64,000 nucleotides of DNA from Haladaptatus caseinilyticus (GTDB lineage Archaea; Halobacteriota; Halobacteria; Halobacteriales; Haladaptataceae), in assembly GCF_026248685.1 (NCBI RefSeq), contig NZ_CP111037.1:186001-250000 (forward strand). The letters are read 5' to 3'. The position numbers and the translations under genes were made by a program. The notes beneath the pieces were generated by a model. It did not search any database, had not been told where the DNA came from, and worked only from the letters and a program-made list of their open reading frames with translations. Of the stretch, positions 25,904 through 34,363 are shown piece after piece; position 1 is the first letter of the stretch; every line of letters starts with the position of its first letter.

Positions 25904-26395
25904 TCAACGTGTGGTCGGCTGCCGTGTGAATCGTGCGTACAGAATACCGAGCGAGTAGCCGTACGCGAGATGGGCGAGTAAGGTAAAGACGAGGTAAAGA
26001 ACGAAAAACGGCCCGGCAAGTTGGAGTCCTGCCGACCCCAACAGCAGGAAAGCAGCCCAAAGAATCAGCGCGAAAACGATACCGCGGATGCCGACGTCTT
26101 CACCGCCCGGAATCGTCCTGAGATTATCGTCGATGGCCGCGAACAATAATGGCCAGACGATGACACCGGCGAAGACGAAGACGGCGAATCCGAGGTACAA
26201 CTGGCCGGGCATCCGGACGAATTCCGCGATAGCGGCAGGGACACCGAGCGCGAATCGAGTTTCAGCCTCCGCGATGAGAAAGATAAACAACATCAGGCCG
26301 GTGCTCAGAAAACCCGCCTTGACGGTCTGGAGGGCCTCCCAAACGGCGGGCGGGAGACCGGATTCATCGTCGAGTCCCGCGACTTCCTGTGACAT
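25904..26395 (-). CDS. Second DUF6789-type membrane protein
   Basis: From ATG 26395 the product has 163 residues and four hydrophobic segments. It shares with the protein at 16888 the order 'VIVWPLLFAAIDDNL', 'FALILWAAFLLLGSAG' and 'LLAHLAYGYSLGILYARF'. I chose 26395 rather than 26407 because a TATA box is centred about 28 nt before 26395, as for a leaderless start. It bounds the right side of the oxidase block. Confidence 0.7.
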   Translation of the reverse strand: MSQEVAGLDDESGLPPAVWEALQTVKAGFLSTGLMLFIFLIAEAETRFALGVPAAIAEFVRMPGQLYLGFAVFVFAGVIVWPLLFAAIDDNLRTIPGGEDVGIRGIVFALILWAAFLLLGSAGLQLAGPFFVLYLVFTLLAHLAYGYSLGILYARFTRQPTTR

Positions 26396-26418
26396 ACTAA
26401 CAGGCATGTTCGGAAAGA

Positions 26419-26430
26419 ATTTATAAGTAC
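26419..26430 (-). promoter_or_regulatory. TATA box of the second DUF6789 gene
   Basis: The minus strand reads TACTTATAAATT, centred about 28 nt before ATG 26395. This fits a leaderless transcript and decides between the two in-frame ATGs. Confidence 0.5.
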
Positions 26431-26518
26431 TGCCATTCTTCGCGTCGTCCCTTAACAGTTTCAGACACCCTACATTGTTTGCCACAAGACGTTACTCGGA
26501 GCTTCACAACCATCCAAT

Positions 26519-27364
26519 ATGGCACTCGAAAACCGGAGCGACACGTTCGACATCGGTGGCGACATGACCGTCCATCGACTGGGCTACGGTGCGATGCGAC
26601 TCACCGGAGAGGATATCATCGGCCGACCCGACAACGAGGAGGAGGCACATCGAGTCCTCCACGAAGCGGTCTCGCTCGGGGTGGATTTCATCGACACGGC
26701 GGACTCCTATGGCCCCTGCGTTAGCGAACGACTCATCGGAGAGGCCTTGCATCCGTATCCCGAGAATCTGGTGGTCGCGACGAAAGGCGGACTCCTCCGG
26801 AACGACGGCGGCGATTGGCTTCCCAACGGCACGCCCGATTACCTCAGAAATGCGGTTCTAGGGAGTCTTGACCGCCTCGGAACGGACAGCATCGACCTCT
26901 ACCAACTGCACCGTCCCGACCCGGACGTGGACTTTTCGGATTCGATACACGCGCTCGCGGAACTCAAAGACGAGGGAAAGATCGAACATATCGGGGTGAG
27001 CAACGTGGACATCGACCAACTCGACACTGCGCGCGATATCGTCGAAATCGCGACCGTACAGAACCAGTACAACGTCGCCAACCGGGAACACGAAGCCGTC
27101 CTCTCGACCTGTGAGGATGCCGGAATCGGATTCATCCCGTGGTATCCGCTCGGTGCGGGTGACTTGGGCGACAAAGCTGACGCGTTACGGGACATCGCGA
27201 ACGACCACGACGCCTCTCAGCGTCAGATCGCGCTCGCGTGGTTGCTCCACCATTCGCCGGTTACGCTCCCGATACCCGGCACGTCGAGCGTGGAACATCT
27301 ACACGCAAACATCGCATCCGCCGCCATCAACCTTTCTTCCGACGAAATGGAACGACTCGACTGA
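26519..27364 (+). CDS. Aldo/keto reductase
   Basis: The 281-residue protein has the AKR signatures: 'GYGAMRLTG', 'DFIDTADSYGPCVSERLIGE' with the catalytic Asp and Tyr, 'VVATKGGL' with the catalytic Lys, 'YQLHRPDP' with the His, and 'IPIPGTSSVEHL'-like NADPH loop (TLPIPGTSS). It should reduce carbonyl compounds with NADPH in the cytoplasm. Length is normal. The neighbours give no substrate clue. Confidence 0.92.
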   Translation: MALENRSDTFDIGGDMTVHRLGYGAMRLTGEDIIGRPDNEEEAHRVLHEAVSLGVDFIDTADSYGPCVSERLIGEALHPYPENLVVATKGGLLRNDGGDWLPNGTPDYLRNAVLGSLDRLGTDSIDLYQLHRPDPDVDFSDSIHALAELKDEGKIEHIGVSNVDIDQLDTARDIVEIATVQNQYNVANREHEAVLSTCEDAGIGFIPWYPLGAGDLGDKADALRDIANDHDASQRQIALAWLLHHSPVTLPIPGTSSVEHLHANIASAAINLSSDEMERLD

Positions 27365-27382
27365 CGTCCGCGGTGACCCGGA

Positions 27383-27790
27383 TTACACCGTCCGGCCCGT
27401 CGCGGTTCCGTCCGAATCGCCAGAAACCCCCCAAGAGATGATTCGTTTCGGGGTGATACGTATCCATGCCGCACCGAAACCCGGTCCGAATCGCTCGCCA
27501 CCTTCACCGAACGTTCGGGCACGGCCGCGTATCTCGATGCCACGCGGTCGCCACGGGTCGATGCTGGCCAAATCGTCCACGACGAAGGCGACGTGCGGAT
27601 CGTGTTCGACATCGCGGAATTTCTTCGTCTCGCTCAGATTGCGCCCGCCGATGTGGATCGCGTCATCATCGGCATCGTAGCGAAAGCCGACGGGGACGAC
27701 GTGTGGTTGGGTATTCGCGCCGACGGTAGCGAGACGCCCCAACCGTTGCTCGTTCAAGTATGTGATCTCCCTTTCAGTGAACACGCTCAT
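27383..27790 (-). CDS. PPOX-class flavin/F420-dependent oxidoreductase
   Basis: The 135-residue split-barrel protein starts 'MSVFTEREITYLNEQRLGRL' and continues with 'PHVVPVGFRYDADDDAIHIG', 'KKFRDVEHDPHVAFVVDD' and 'RGIEIRGRA', the usual order for the PPOX-class F420-dependent group. It reduces small substrates with F420H2 or FMN. It is convergent with the aldo/keto reductase gene. A broken gene of the wider PPOX superfamily is near 47.1 kb. Confidence 0.85.
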   Translation of the reverse strand: MSVFTEREITYLNEQRLGRLATVGANTQPHVVPVGFRYDADDDAIHIGGRNLSETKKFRDVEHDPHVAFVVDDLASIDPWRPRGIEIRGRARTFGEGGERFGPGFGAAWIRITPKRIISWGVSGDSDGTATGRTV

Positions 27791-27899
27791 GCTAGTTTCC
27801 CCATGATACAGTTACTCGTTCAACATCTAAACACCTCCGTGAGAGTCGAACCGATGCAAGAGGGGCAGTTATCACGCATCGGTGAGAACGCCACGACGA

Positions 27900-28442
27900 A
27901 TGGAGCCGACGACGCGCGAGGAACTGCTCACTGCCGCCGAACGCTATGCTAGGACCGTTCCAATCGAGGTTGACCTGTCGGGGATCGACTGGGAGTGCTC
28001 GGACCGTGCGGTTCGGCGTGCGGGGGCGTGTATCTACAACCGACGAACCGGAAACGTCACGATTCGATTGACGTGGAGCGCCTACCGTTCGTTCGGTTGG
28101 GAGGAGTTCACCGGTACGATACGTCACGAGCTGACACACGCGTGGGAATTCCAGCAGTTCGGCGAGTCGGGACACGGAGGGCGATTTGCCGAGAAAGCAC
28201 GGGAACTCGACGCACCACGACACTGCCGGTCGTTTTCGGATGCCAGACTTCGGCTATGCTGTTCTTCCTGTGATCGGGAAGCACGCCGATATCGTGCGTC
28301 GAAAGCGGTCAAGCGACCGGCGAAGCGTCGGTGTGGTTCCTGTGGGTCGCGATATCATGTCAAACACGTCGAGAGCGGACACAGCTGGCGAACGCACGCG
28401 GGATATCTAATTGCGCGCAAGAAACTCGATGAAGATTGGTAG
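27900..28442 (+). CDS. SprT-like zinc metallopeptidase-domain protein
   Basis: From ATG 27900 the protein has 180 residues. The active-site motif HELTH is at 76-80, with a third likely ligand His92 (SGHGGRF). A C-terminal zinc ribbon has Cys121/Cys124 and Cys145/Cys148. This is the SprT/Spartan-like arrangement, linked in other organisms to DNA-protein crosslink processing. The N-terminal 30 residues are acidic. It stands alone and is divergent from the PPOX gene. Confidence 0.85.
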   Translation: MEPTTREELLTAAERYARTVPIEVDLSGIDWECSDRAVRRAGACIYNRRTGNVTIRLTWSAYRSFGWEEFTGTIRHELTHAWEFQQFGESGHGGRFAEKARELDAPRHCRSFSDARLRLCCSSCDREARRYRASKAVKRPAKRRCGSCGSRYHVKHVESGHSWRTHAGYLIARKKLDEDW

Positions 28443-28485
28443 CCGACGTGCTGCGGTCGACGGTGAACAGTGACGATACTTGGTA

Positions 28486-28803
28486 TCACGTCGAAAGATC
28501 GTCCACGGATGAGAGCAGTTCGGCGATCGGCTCCGCATTCTCGCCCGGGTACAACGTTTTGCTCGGACCGTCCGGTGCTAAGAGCACTCCAGCGTCCTCG
28601 AGCACCGAAATATGCTGCTGTTAGAATGTCGTATAGACGGTCGTCCGTTGGTTACTGGTCGCATTCGAACCGAACTCCCGAACCGTCACCTCATCGACTA
28701 GCGTTCGCATCAGTATCGAGTCCTCCACCTCGGCCATGATGGAAATCGCGTGTCGGCGACGTTCGGCCCGGCAGAGGTTGAACAACTCGTCTTTTGGGCA
28801 GGT
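28486..28803 (-). pseudogene. Broken DUF7344-type winged-helix gene
   Basis: The minus strand still encodes 'KDELFNLCRAERRRHAISIM', then 'NQRTTVYTTF', an in-frame TAA (28621-28623), then QQHISVLEDAGVLLAPD and 'YPGENAEPIAELLSS'. The order and residues match DUF7344 proteins, with the stop replacing a residue between VYTTF and QQH. The 5' end has a TAA at 28804-28806 and no start codon before KDEL. At least two lesions make this a pseudogene, not a sequencing slip. It lies between an SprT-like gene and a stress-protein gene. Confidence 0.7.
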
Positions 28804-28901
28804 TTATGGGCCCTAAACCCGGCTTTCTACCGAGCAAACGTCCCACATTCAGTTGAATTGTCACTGGATTATCATCTTACCAATTGTGATTCGAATCGCC
28901 G

Positions 28902-29348
28902 CTATTCGGTGACGACGGTGACTGCACCGTCGAAATCAAGGATAACGGCCTGTGTTCTGTCGCCGAAGATGGCTTTCCCGGTCGGCGAGCGTTTACGGCC
29001 GGCGAGGAAGACGTGGTCGCAACCGTACTCCTCGGCGATGTTGAGGATCTCGTCGCGTTCGTCACCGACACGGCCCACAGCTTCGTATTCGATATCGACA
29101 CCCTCCAGAACCTCCCGGCCGATATCCTCTGCGAACTGCTGGGCACCATCGAACGCCTGACCAGCAGTGTAGGATGTCTCGAGATTCGGGATCCCCTCCA
29201 GTGACTTTCGTGTGTTTTCGTACTCCTCGTCGCTCGTAATGTGGAGTAAAACGAGGCTCGCCCCGACACCGTCAGCGAGTTCGCCCGCTTCCCGAACGAG
29301 TTCTTTTGCCGATTCGGATGCTTCAACGACAGCGAGTGCTCTGTTCAT
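28902..29348 (-). CDS. Universal stress protein family
   Basis: The 148-residue protein starts MNRALAVVEASESAKELV and ends with the ATP-binding loop 'GRKRSPTGKAIFGDRTQAV' followed by 'GAVTVVTE'. The G-x2-G-x9-G-like pattern is recognisable. A TATA box about 28 nt upstream suggests a leaderless mRNA. It lies next to an HTH_10 regulator on the same strand but has its own promoter. Confidence 0.88.
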   Translation of the reverse strand: MNRALAVVEASESAKELVREAGELADGVGASLVLLHITSDEEYENTRKSLEGIPNLETSYTAGQAFDGAQQFAEDIGREVLEGVDIEYEAVGRVGDERDEILNIAEEYGCDHVFLAGRKRSPTGKAIFGDRTQAVILDFDGAVTVVTE

Positions 29349-29370
29349 ACCAGAAATTGCCGCGGACAGA

Positions 29371-29381
29371 AGATAAATAAA
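29371..29381 (-). promoter_or_regulatory. TATA box of a leaderless stress-protein gene
   Basis: TTTATTTATCT on the minus strand is centred about 28 nt before ATG 29348, matching leaderless haloarchaeal promoters. Confidence 0.5.
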
Positions 29382-29403
29382 TTGCCTTTCGGAAACGGTT
29401 GTT

Positions 29404-30063
29404 CTAATCGACGTAGCCAGCGACCAGTTTCGCTTCGATTCGTTGGAAATGTTCGCTCACAGTCCCGGTAGAGAGGTTCAGTTTCTCGGCGAGTTCCCGA
29501 TGCGTCGTCTCACGTGGAACTTCGAAATACCCCTCACGAACGGCGAGTTCGAACAGTTCCAGTTGACGGTCCGTCAAAATCGAGGAGAGTTCTCCCGCGC
29601 TCGGTTCGTATTCACCCAGTCGTTCGAGGCGGAGGGTAATCCCGTCGGGAAGGTCACTCACGGCCCGTCGAATTGCCGAATTCGTACCGAGGACAGTCAG
29701 TTGAATCCCACGCGAACTACCGACGTCGATGTACCGTATCGGCCAGTCGAGCACGAGTTCGTGTTCGTGGAGTATCGAGAGCAGTTCATCGACGAGACCT
29801 GCGGTTCGACACTGGAGGTACGCCACACCGCGCCCCCCACTTCCGACGACATCGTATTCGATTGCGTCCGGCGAATGGTCCAGTAACGCCCGTGCGTGGT
29901 CTAGATCGCCGCGTAACTCGAGCAGTTCGACATACATTCCGTCGTGAACGGGACTCAGATACCGAATCGCTTCGACGATCACGGTCTCGTTTTCCGCGAG
30001 CAGTTCGTCGATGGGGTGGACCTGAACCTCATTCCACGTCAGTACGACCGTTGCAGACCTCAT
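29404..30063 (-). CDS. HTH_10 (Bat-like) transcription regulator
   Basis: From ATG 30063 the protein has 219 residues. The N-terminal part is an uncharacterised sensor domain (strand-rich, with 'YLSPVHDGMYVELLELRGD'). The C-terminal HTH_10 is 'LTDRQLELFELAVREGYFEV' followed by 'LAEKLNLSTGTVSEHFQRIE'. It is divergent from the cytochrome P450 gene with only 88 nt between the starts and a shared TATA region, so it may regulate that gene. The effector is unknown. Confidence 0.85.
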   Translation of the reverse strand: MRSATVVLTWNEVQVHPIDELLAENETVIVEAIRYLSPVHDGMYVELLELRGDLDHARALLDHSPDAIEYDVVGSGGRGVAYLQCRTAGLVDELLSILHEHELVLDWPIRYIDVGSSRGIQLTVLGTNSAIRRAVSDLPDGITLRLERLGEYEPSAGELSSILTDRQLELFELAVREGYFEVPRETTHRELAEKLNLSTGTVSEHFQRIEAKLVAGYVD

Positions 30064-30085
30064 GACCTCCCGTCGCATCCGCCGG

Positions 30086-30096
30086 CATATAAATAC
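30086..30096. promoter_or_regulatory. Near-palindromic TATA box shared by the HTH_10 and P450 genes
   Basis: CATATAAATAC reads GTATTTATATG on the other strand, so it can serve both directions. It is centred about 28 nt from the HTH_10 start (leaderless) and about 60 nt from the P450 start (short leader). Confidence 0.45.
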
Positions 30097-30151
30097 GCCT
30101 AGGATAGTCGGATATAGAGATAGAGGGAAGGGACGTCATGGAAAAACTAGA

Positions 30152-31504
30152 ATGAGTAGCGACACTCCACCGATCACGAACGAGACGCCGCCCGGTCCCA
30201 GCGGACTCCCAATAGTGGGAACTCGACTGGCATTCCTTCGAGACCCGTTCGGGTTCATGACTCGTACGGCACGTGAGTACGGCGACATCGCGTATATGGA
30301 GGAGCCACACGGGAGTATGTACCAGCTCAATCATCCGGACTATATCGAGCACGTCCTCGTGAAAAACAATCAGAATTACGTCAAAGGCGACATCTTTCAG
30401 GGTACCTTGAGCCCGATGACGGGTAACGGAATTTTGAACAGCGAAGGTGCCGTCTGGCGGCGAAATCGCCATCTCATTCAGCCCGCGTTCCATCCGCGTC
30501 GGATCGAAGCCTACGCGGAGATGATGACGGAGCTGACCGAGGAGCTACTGGACACGTGGCAAGACGGCGAAACGCGACTGATCCACGAAGATATGATGAC
30601 GTTGACGCTGAAAATCGTCGCTCGCGCGTTGTTCGGCGTCAATATCGACGAGCACGTTGAACCAATCGCCGAATCTCTCGAGGAGTTCATGGAAGCGACG
30701 GAAAGCCTCGCAAATATGGTTCTTCCACCGAGCATCCCGACGCCGTCGCGCCGACGAATAAGGGACGCTCGAAAGAAACTCGATACCGTCGTCTATCAAC
30801 TCATCGAGGAACGGCGAGCCAATCCGGGCGATCAGGACGTTCTCTCCACGCTACTCGAGGTCACCGATGACGATGGGAACGGGATGACTAACGAGCAGAT
30901 ACGAGACGAGGTCGTGACCCTCTTGCTAGCCGGACACGAAACGACTGCCCTCTCGCTGACACTGACGATGTACGTGCTCGGTGAGCATCCAAAAGTCGAG
31001 AGGAAACTCGTCGCTGAACTGGACGGCGTTCTCGACGGACGAACGCCGACGATGGAAGACCTCTCCGAACTGCCTTACACCGAACAAATAGCCAAAGAAT
31101 CGATGCGGCTCTACCCACCGGTGCCGGGAATCATCCGCGAACCGGTCAAACCGGATATCGTCGGCGGTTACGAGATTCCCGCCGGTTCGACGGTACAGAT
31201 GAACCAATGGGTCGTTCACCGTGACCCACGATGGTACGACGACCCGCTCGCGTTCCGACCGGAACGCTGGACCGACGAGTTCGAACAGTCACTTCCGAAA
31301 CTCGCCTACTTCCCGTTCGCGGCGGGTCCACGCCGCTGTATCGGCGACCGATTCGCCATGTTGGAAGCGCGACTCCTGCTTGCGACTATCTATCAACAGT
31401 ACCATATGGAACTCACACCGGAGACGGAACTCGACTTGATGGCGACAGTAACCGCCCGACCGAAGTCGGAGATTTCGATGACGATTCATCACCGAGGTGA
31501 TTGA
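30152..31504 (+). CDS. Cytochrome P450
   Basis: From ATG 30152 the protein has 450 residues. It has the C-helix WRRNR (102-106), the I-helix AGHETT (260-265), the ExxR pair Glu316/Arg319 and the heme-binding segment 'FPFAAGPRRCIGDRFA' with Cys396 as thiolate ligand. There is no membrane anchor. The family is similar in kind to haloarchaeal CYP174-like enzymes, but that assignment is from memory. The substrate is unknown; a carotenoid oxygenase gene lies 3 kb away and an HTH_10 regulator is divergent. Confidence 0.93.
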   Translation: MSSDTPPITNETPPGPSGLPIVGTRLAFLRDPFGFMTRTAREYGDIAYMEEPHGSMYQLNHPDYIEHVLVKNNQNYVKGDIFQGTLSPMTGNGILNSEGAVWRRNRHLIQPAFHPRRIEAYAEMMTELTEELLDTWQDGETRLIHEDMMTLTLKIVARALFGVNIDEHVEPIAESLEEFMEATESLANMVLPPSIPTPSRRRIRDARKKLDTVVYQLIEERRANPGDQDVLSTLLEVTDDDGNGMTNEQIRDEVVTLLLAGHETTALSLTLTMYVLGEHPKVERKLVAELDGVLDGRTPTMEDLSELPYTEQIAKESMRLYPPVPGIIREPVKPDIVGGYEIPAGSTVQMNQWVVHRDPRWYDDPLAFRPERWTDEFEQSLPKLAYFPFAAGPRRCIGDRFAMLEARLLLATIYQQYHMELTPETELDLMATVTARPKSEISMTIHHRGD

Positions 31505-31706
31505 TAGGAACCTTCGTGGACGAATTCGATGGAACCGGTATGTGAATCGAGCGCGACCAACCCCTTCCCGACCGCGAAAAGGATCTCGGCGAGGCAGTAC
31601 CGCCGGAAAACCCACTCGGGGTCCGACGCCATTTCTCTCGGACATCGTCTTTCGGCCCGGTCGCGTTCGGGTTGTAGCAGGTACCTGCGGCGTCATAGCG
31701 TGCCAT
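31489..31706 (-). pseudogene. Remnant of a PQQ-like beta-propeller protein
   Basis: The first frame encodes 'MARYDAAGTCYNPNATGPKD' and continues to a Trp-Arg segment, typical of the start of haloarchaeal PQQ-propeller (BamB-like) proteins. After a frame change near 31590 the minus strand reads EILFAVGKGLVALDSHTGSI, a classic propeller blade, then stops. Only about one blade of a normally 350-450 residue protein remains. The 3' end overlaps the P450 stop region on the other strand. Confidence 0.55.
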
Positions 31707-31709
31707 CGG

Positions 31710-31886
31710 CTAGTCGAAATCGGAATCGGATTCGAACGCACTGAAACCGACAGCAGCACCAGAAAGGACTGAGCTGCTCGAAACACCAGCGACAGCAAGA
31801 CCACCAAGACCGACGATGGAACCGATAGTGGAGAGAGCAAGCCCGCCGGAAGTTGTCGGGAACCATTCTAGGAACGTGTTGTCGAT
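31710..31886 (-). CDS. Small Gly/Ser-rich membrane protein without a normal start codon
   Basis: The minus strand encodes about 58 residues with a hydrophobic core 'LALSTIGSIVGLGGLAVAG' and an acidic end (FESDSDFD). The open frame begins after a TAG with ATC-GAC-AAC-ACG, where a family start Met-Asp-Asn-Thr might be expected. No ATG, GTG or TTG lies before the helix. Either AUC is used or the start has mutated and the gene is dead. The stop is 4 nt before the PQQ-like remnant. Confidence 0.45.
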   Translation of the reverse strand: MDNTFLEWFPTTSGGLALSTIGSIVGLGGLAVAGVSSSSVLSGAAVGFSAFESDSDFD

Positions 31887-31928
31887 CTATAATAGATGGA
31901 GACTTCTCGGACGAGTGACTCCCCGGAA

Positions 31929-32629
31929 TCACCATTCGACGATTTTCTTATCTCTCCACAGGCGACCGGTCGGATTTGATCGCTCGAACCGAGCGAGCCA
32001 AACAGGCGTTTCAGCCCTTTCTCGACGCTTCGAGGGGCCCCCGATCCGCCCATCTCGGTTCGAACCCACCCCGGACAGACGGCGTTCACGAGGAGGCCGG
32101 GATACTGTGATGCGAGGGAATTCGTAAACGCGTTCAAACCCGCCTTCGATACGCCGTAGGGAAGATGACCCGCATCGATACCGCCGCCGCTGAATTGCCC
32201 GGAACCGCTCGAAACGTTCACGATTCGGACACCCGCTCGCTCCGAAAGGAGGGTCAGCGCGTGTCTGCTCAGAATCATCGGCCCGTGGAGGTTCGTTCGG
32301 AGTGTCGTTTCGATATTCGGGGTATCGATGGTCCCGAGCCGTCCAGTTGGCCCGTAGACACCGGCATTGTTGACGAGAATATCGAGTCGTCCTCGGTCCT
32401 CCCCGATCGTCTCGATGACGTTTCGAATCGTCGATTCGTCCGTAATATCCAGTCGAATCGGAACGACTGACGACGTGCTGGTCGCCACGTCGTCGGGATT
32501 TCGTGCTCCGGCGTATACCGTCGCACCGTGGGCTGCAAGTCCCTCCGCAATTTCCGCGCCGATGCCTCGGTTCGCACCAGTAACGAGTGCGATCTGGCCT
32601 GAAAGCGATTCGTAGAGGTCGATGTTCAT
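31929..32629 (-). pseudogene. Short-chain dehydrogenase gene with a 1-nt frameshift near the end
   Basis: Residues 1-205 are a complete SDR core: TGANRGIG (17-24), NNAG (87-90), Ser140/141, Tyr158 and Lys162 (YGVSK). After the Gly205 codon (32015-32017, GGG) the original frame continues with unrelated residues, while the next frame reads AETPVWLARFERSNPTGRLW and ends 'KKIVEW', the normal SDR C-terminus. One missing G in the GGG run explains this. The restored protein would have about 233 residues. Activity may survive because the lesion lies after the catalytic residues. A read error cannot be excluded. Confidence 0.7.
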
Positions 32630-32652
32630 AGTCGATGTCCTCGTTTCGCGGA

Positions 32653-33192
32653 TTACCCGGTCGTGCGTTCGATCCTGAGCACGTCGATATCGGTTCCCGT
32701 ATCCGTCGTTCGTTCGGCGACGGCGTGCAGCGTCCGCCGGACGAGCGCCTCGGTAGCGTCCAAATTGTCGTCCGTCTCCGCCTCGTCGAGTAACCCGAAT
32801 GCGACGGGAGAGCCACTTCCGAGGGCGGCAGTTTCGGTTTCCAACGTTCGTCCGTCACTTCCAACCTCGTGGAGGGAGACCAACCCATCCCCATCCTGAA
32901 CCGCGACGAGCGCATCGATACCCGTTTCCTCGGCGATTTCGCTTGCGGTGCGAGCGACACGAACGGGCGACATTCGTTCGCCGTGCTCAGTTCGATACGT
33001 TCGGAGTTCGGAACCGAATCGGCGGTCGAACTCATCGATGGAACCGACCTCGCCCACGACCGCACATCCGGCGAAATCGTAGTCGAACACTCGCTGTACC
33101 ACCTCCGATGTAACGGTATTACTGTCCGTCTGTCGTCGGTCACCGGCGAGAACGGCCCCATCTGGACGGACGATTCCCAGTACAGTTGCCAT
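32653..33192 (-). CDS. Proteasome beta-like Ntn-hydrolase paralog without Thr1
   Basis: The 179-residue protein starts MATVLGIVRPDGAVLAGDRR, which aligns with the proteasome beta start TTTVGIVxxDGVVLAADKR. The propeptide is absent, and the catalytic Thr1 position is Met/Ala. Asp17-like and Arg19-like positions (GDRR) are kept. The C-terminus has 'TAALGSGSPVAFGLLDE', similar to the conserved GSG segment. It should fold like a proteasome subunit but is probably not a Thr protease. Catalysis by another residue cannot be excluded. Confidence 0.7.
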   Translation of the reverse strand: MATVLGIVRPDGAVLAGDRRQTDSNTVTSEVVQRVFDYDFAGCAVVGEVGSIDEFDRRFGSELRTYRTEHGERMSPVRVARTASEIAEETGIDALVAVQDGDGLVSLHEVGSDGRTLETETAALGSGSPVAFGLLDEAETDDNLDATEALVRRTLHAVAERTTDTGTDIDVLRIERTTG

Positions 33193-33239
33193 AATCGACC
33201 AACGATAGAAGACTAAAAGAGCGTTGTTGTAGACCGATT

Positions 33240-34222
33240 TTATTCGACCGATTCGAGAAATCGATCGACTCGATCGGAGACGGGACCGATTTTGCGACCG
33301 GTCCGGCCACTGTCGAGGTGGTCGGTAAGCGTTCGTCGGATCGTTTCTTCCAGTGGTGTCGATTACCATCCCAATGCGGTCAGTTTACTCGTACTTCCGA
33401 CGAATGGAACTGGTGTGTAGAGCGGAAAATCAGTAGGCGAAAGGTCGTAATCAGCGAGTTCGCGCTCGCTCGCATGAACGATTTCGAGTTCGGTATCGAG
33501 TGTTGCAGCCATTCGTGAAAGCGAACCTTTGAGTATCATCAACTGTCGGTCACCGACGTTCTACGCTTCACCAGGGGTCCCCATTTGGCGACGGTTCGAA
33601 TCGAGCTCGCAACATCCTCGACGTATACACGATGGAGAAGGCTGTCACCGTCACCGGGAACGAGAACACGGTCGTGGTTTGCTACGCGGTCGGTCCAATA
33701 GTCGGTTCGTTCGGTGTAATCGTACGGTCCGTAGACGAGAAACGGACGGACAGTCATCGCATTAACGCCACGTTCCGCGGCGGAGAACACCTCGCGGTCG
33801 CCCTCGGCTTTTCGGGCACCGTAGGTTTCCATCGAATCGTCCGTCGCCTGTTCGTCGGAACACGGTTCGAGTGGCGCCTCGTTTTCACGCTGTGGAATCA
33901 TCGGTTCTGCATAGGCGGACCCACTCGAAATGTACACGTAGGCATCGGCAACATCGAAAATATCGGTGGCACTGGCGACCGACTGTGGATGGTACGCGAC
34001 GCAGTCCACGACGATATCAGGGTCGGTGATTTTCGCCGCGTTTCGAAGGGCATCTTCGTCCGTTCGGTTCCCTTCGATGTAGGAGACGTCGTCGTTCTCG
34101 GCGAACGGATTCGAATGGTAGCCACGGTTGAACAGCGTCACACGATAGTTATCGTTCAGAGATTCGGTAACGGTGTGGTGACCGATAAATCGGGTACCAC
34201 CGATAACGAAAACGTGGTTCAT
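33240..34222 (-). pseudogene. NAD-dependent epimerase/dehydratase pseudogene
   Basis: The first 210 codons encode a normal extended-SDR start (MNHVFVIGGTRFIGHHTV, YxxxK-like YGARKAEGD, VYVEDVASSIRTVA). A frame change near 33580 breaks the gene. The other frame then reads GTPGEA, TAG (33561-33563), NVGDRQLMILKGSLSRMAAT, on to TALGW, TAA (33363-33365), and 'PLEETIRRTLTDHLDSG' to a final stop at 33240. Restored, the protein would be about 326 residues, normal for the family. Three independent lesions show a true pseudogene. The divergent neighbour is the carotenoid oxygenase. Confidence 0.85.
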
Positions 34223-34363
34223 ATCGGTATCAGTATGGGTGATACCCTAAAAATTCGGTTGTCGGACGAAAATGTAAGCACGATTCAACGTGATAGATTG
34301 TATTGATTTGCAGATAAAAACACGGGCGAAGGATTAGGTATCATCGAGTCGCAGTATCGAAGA

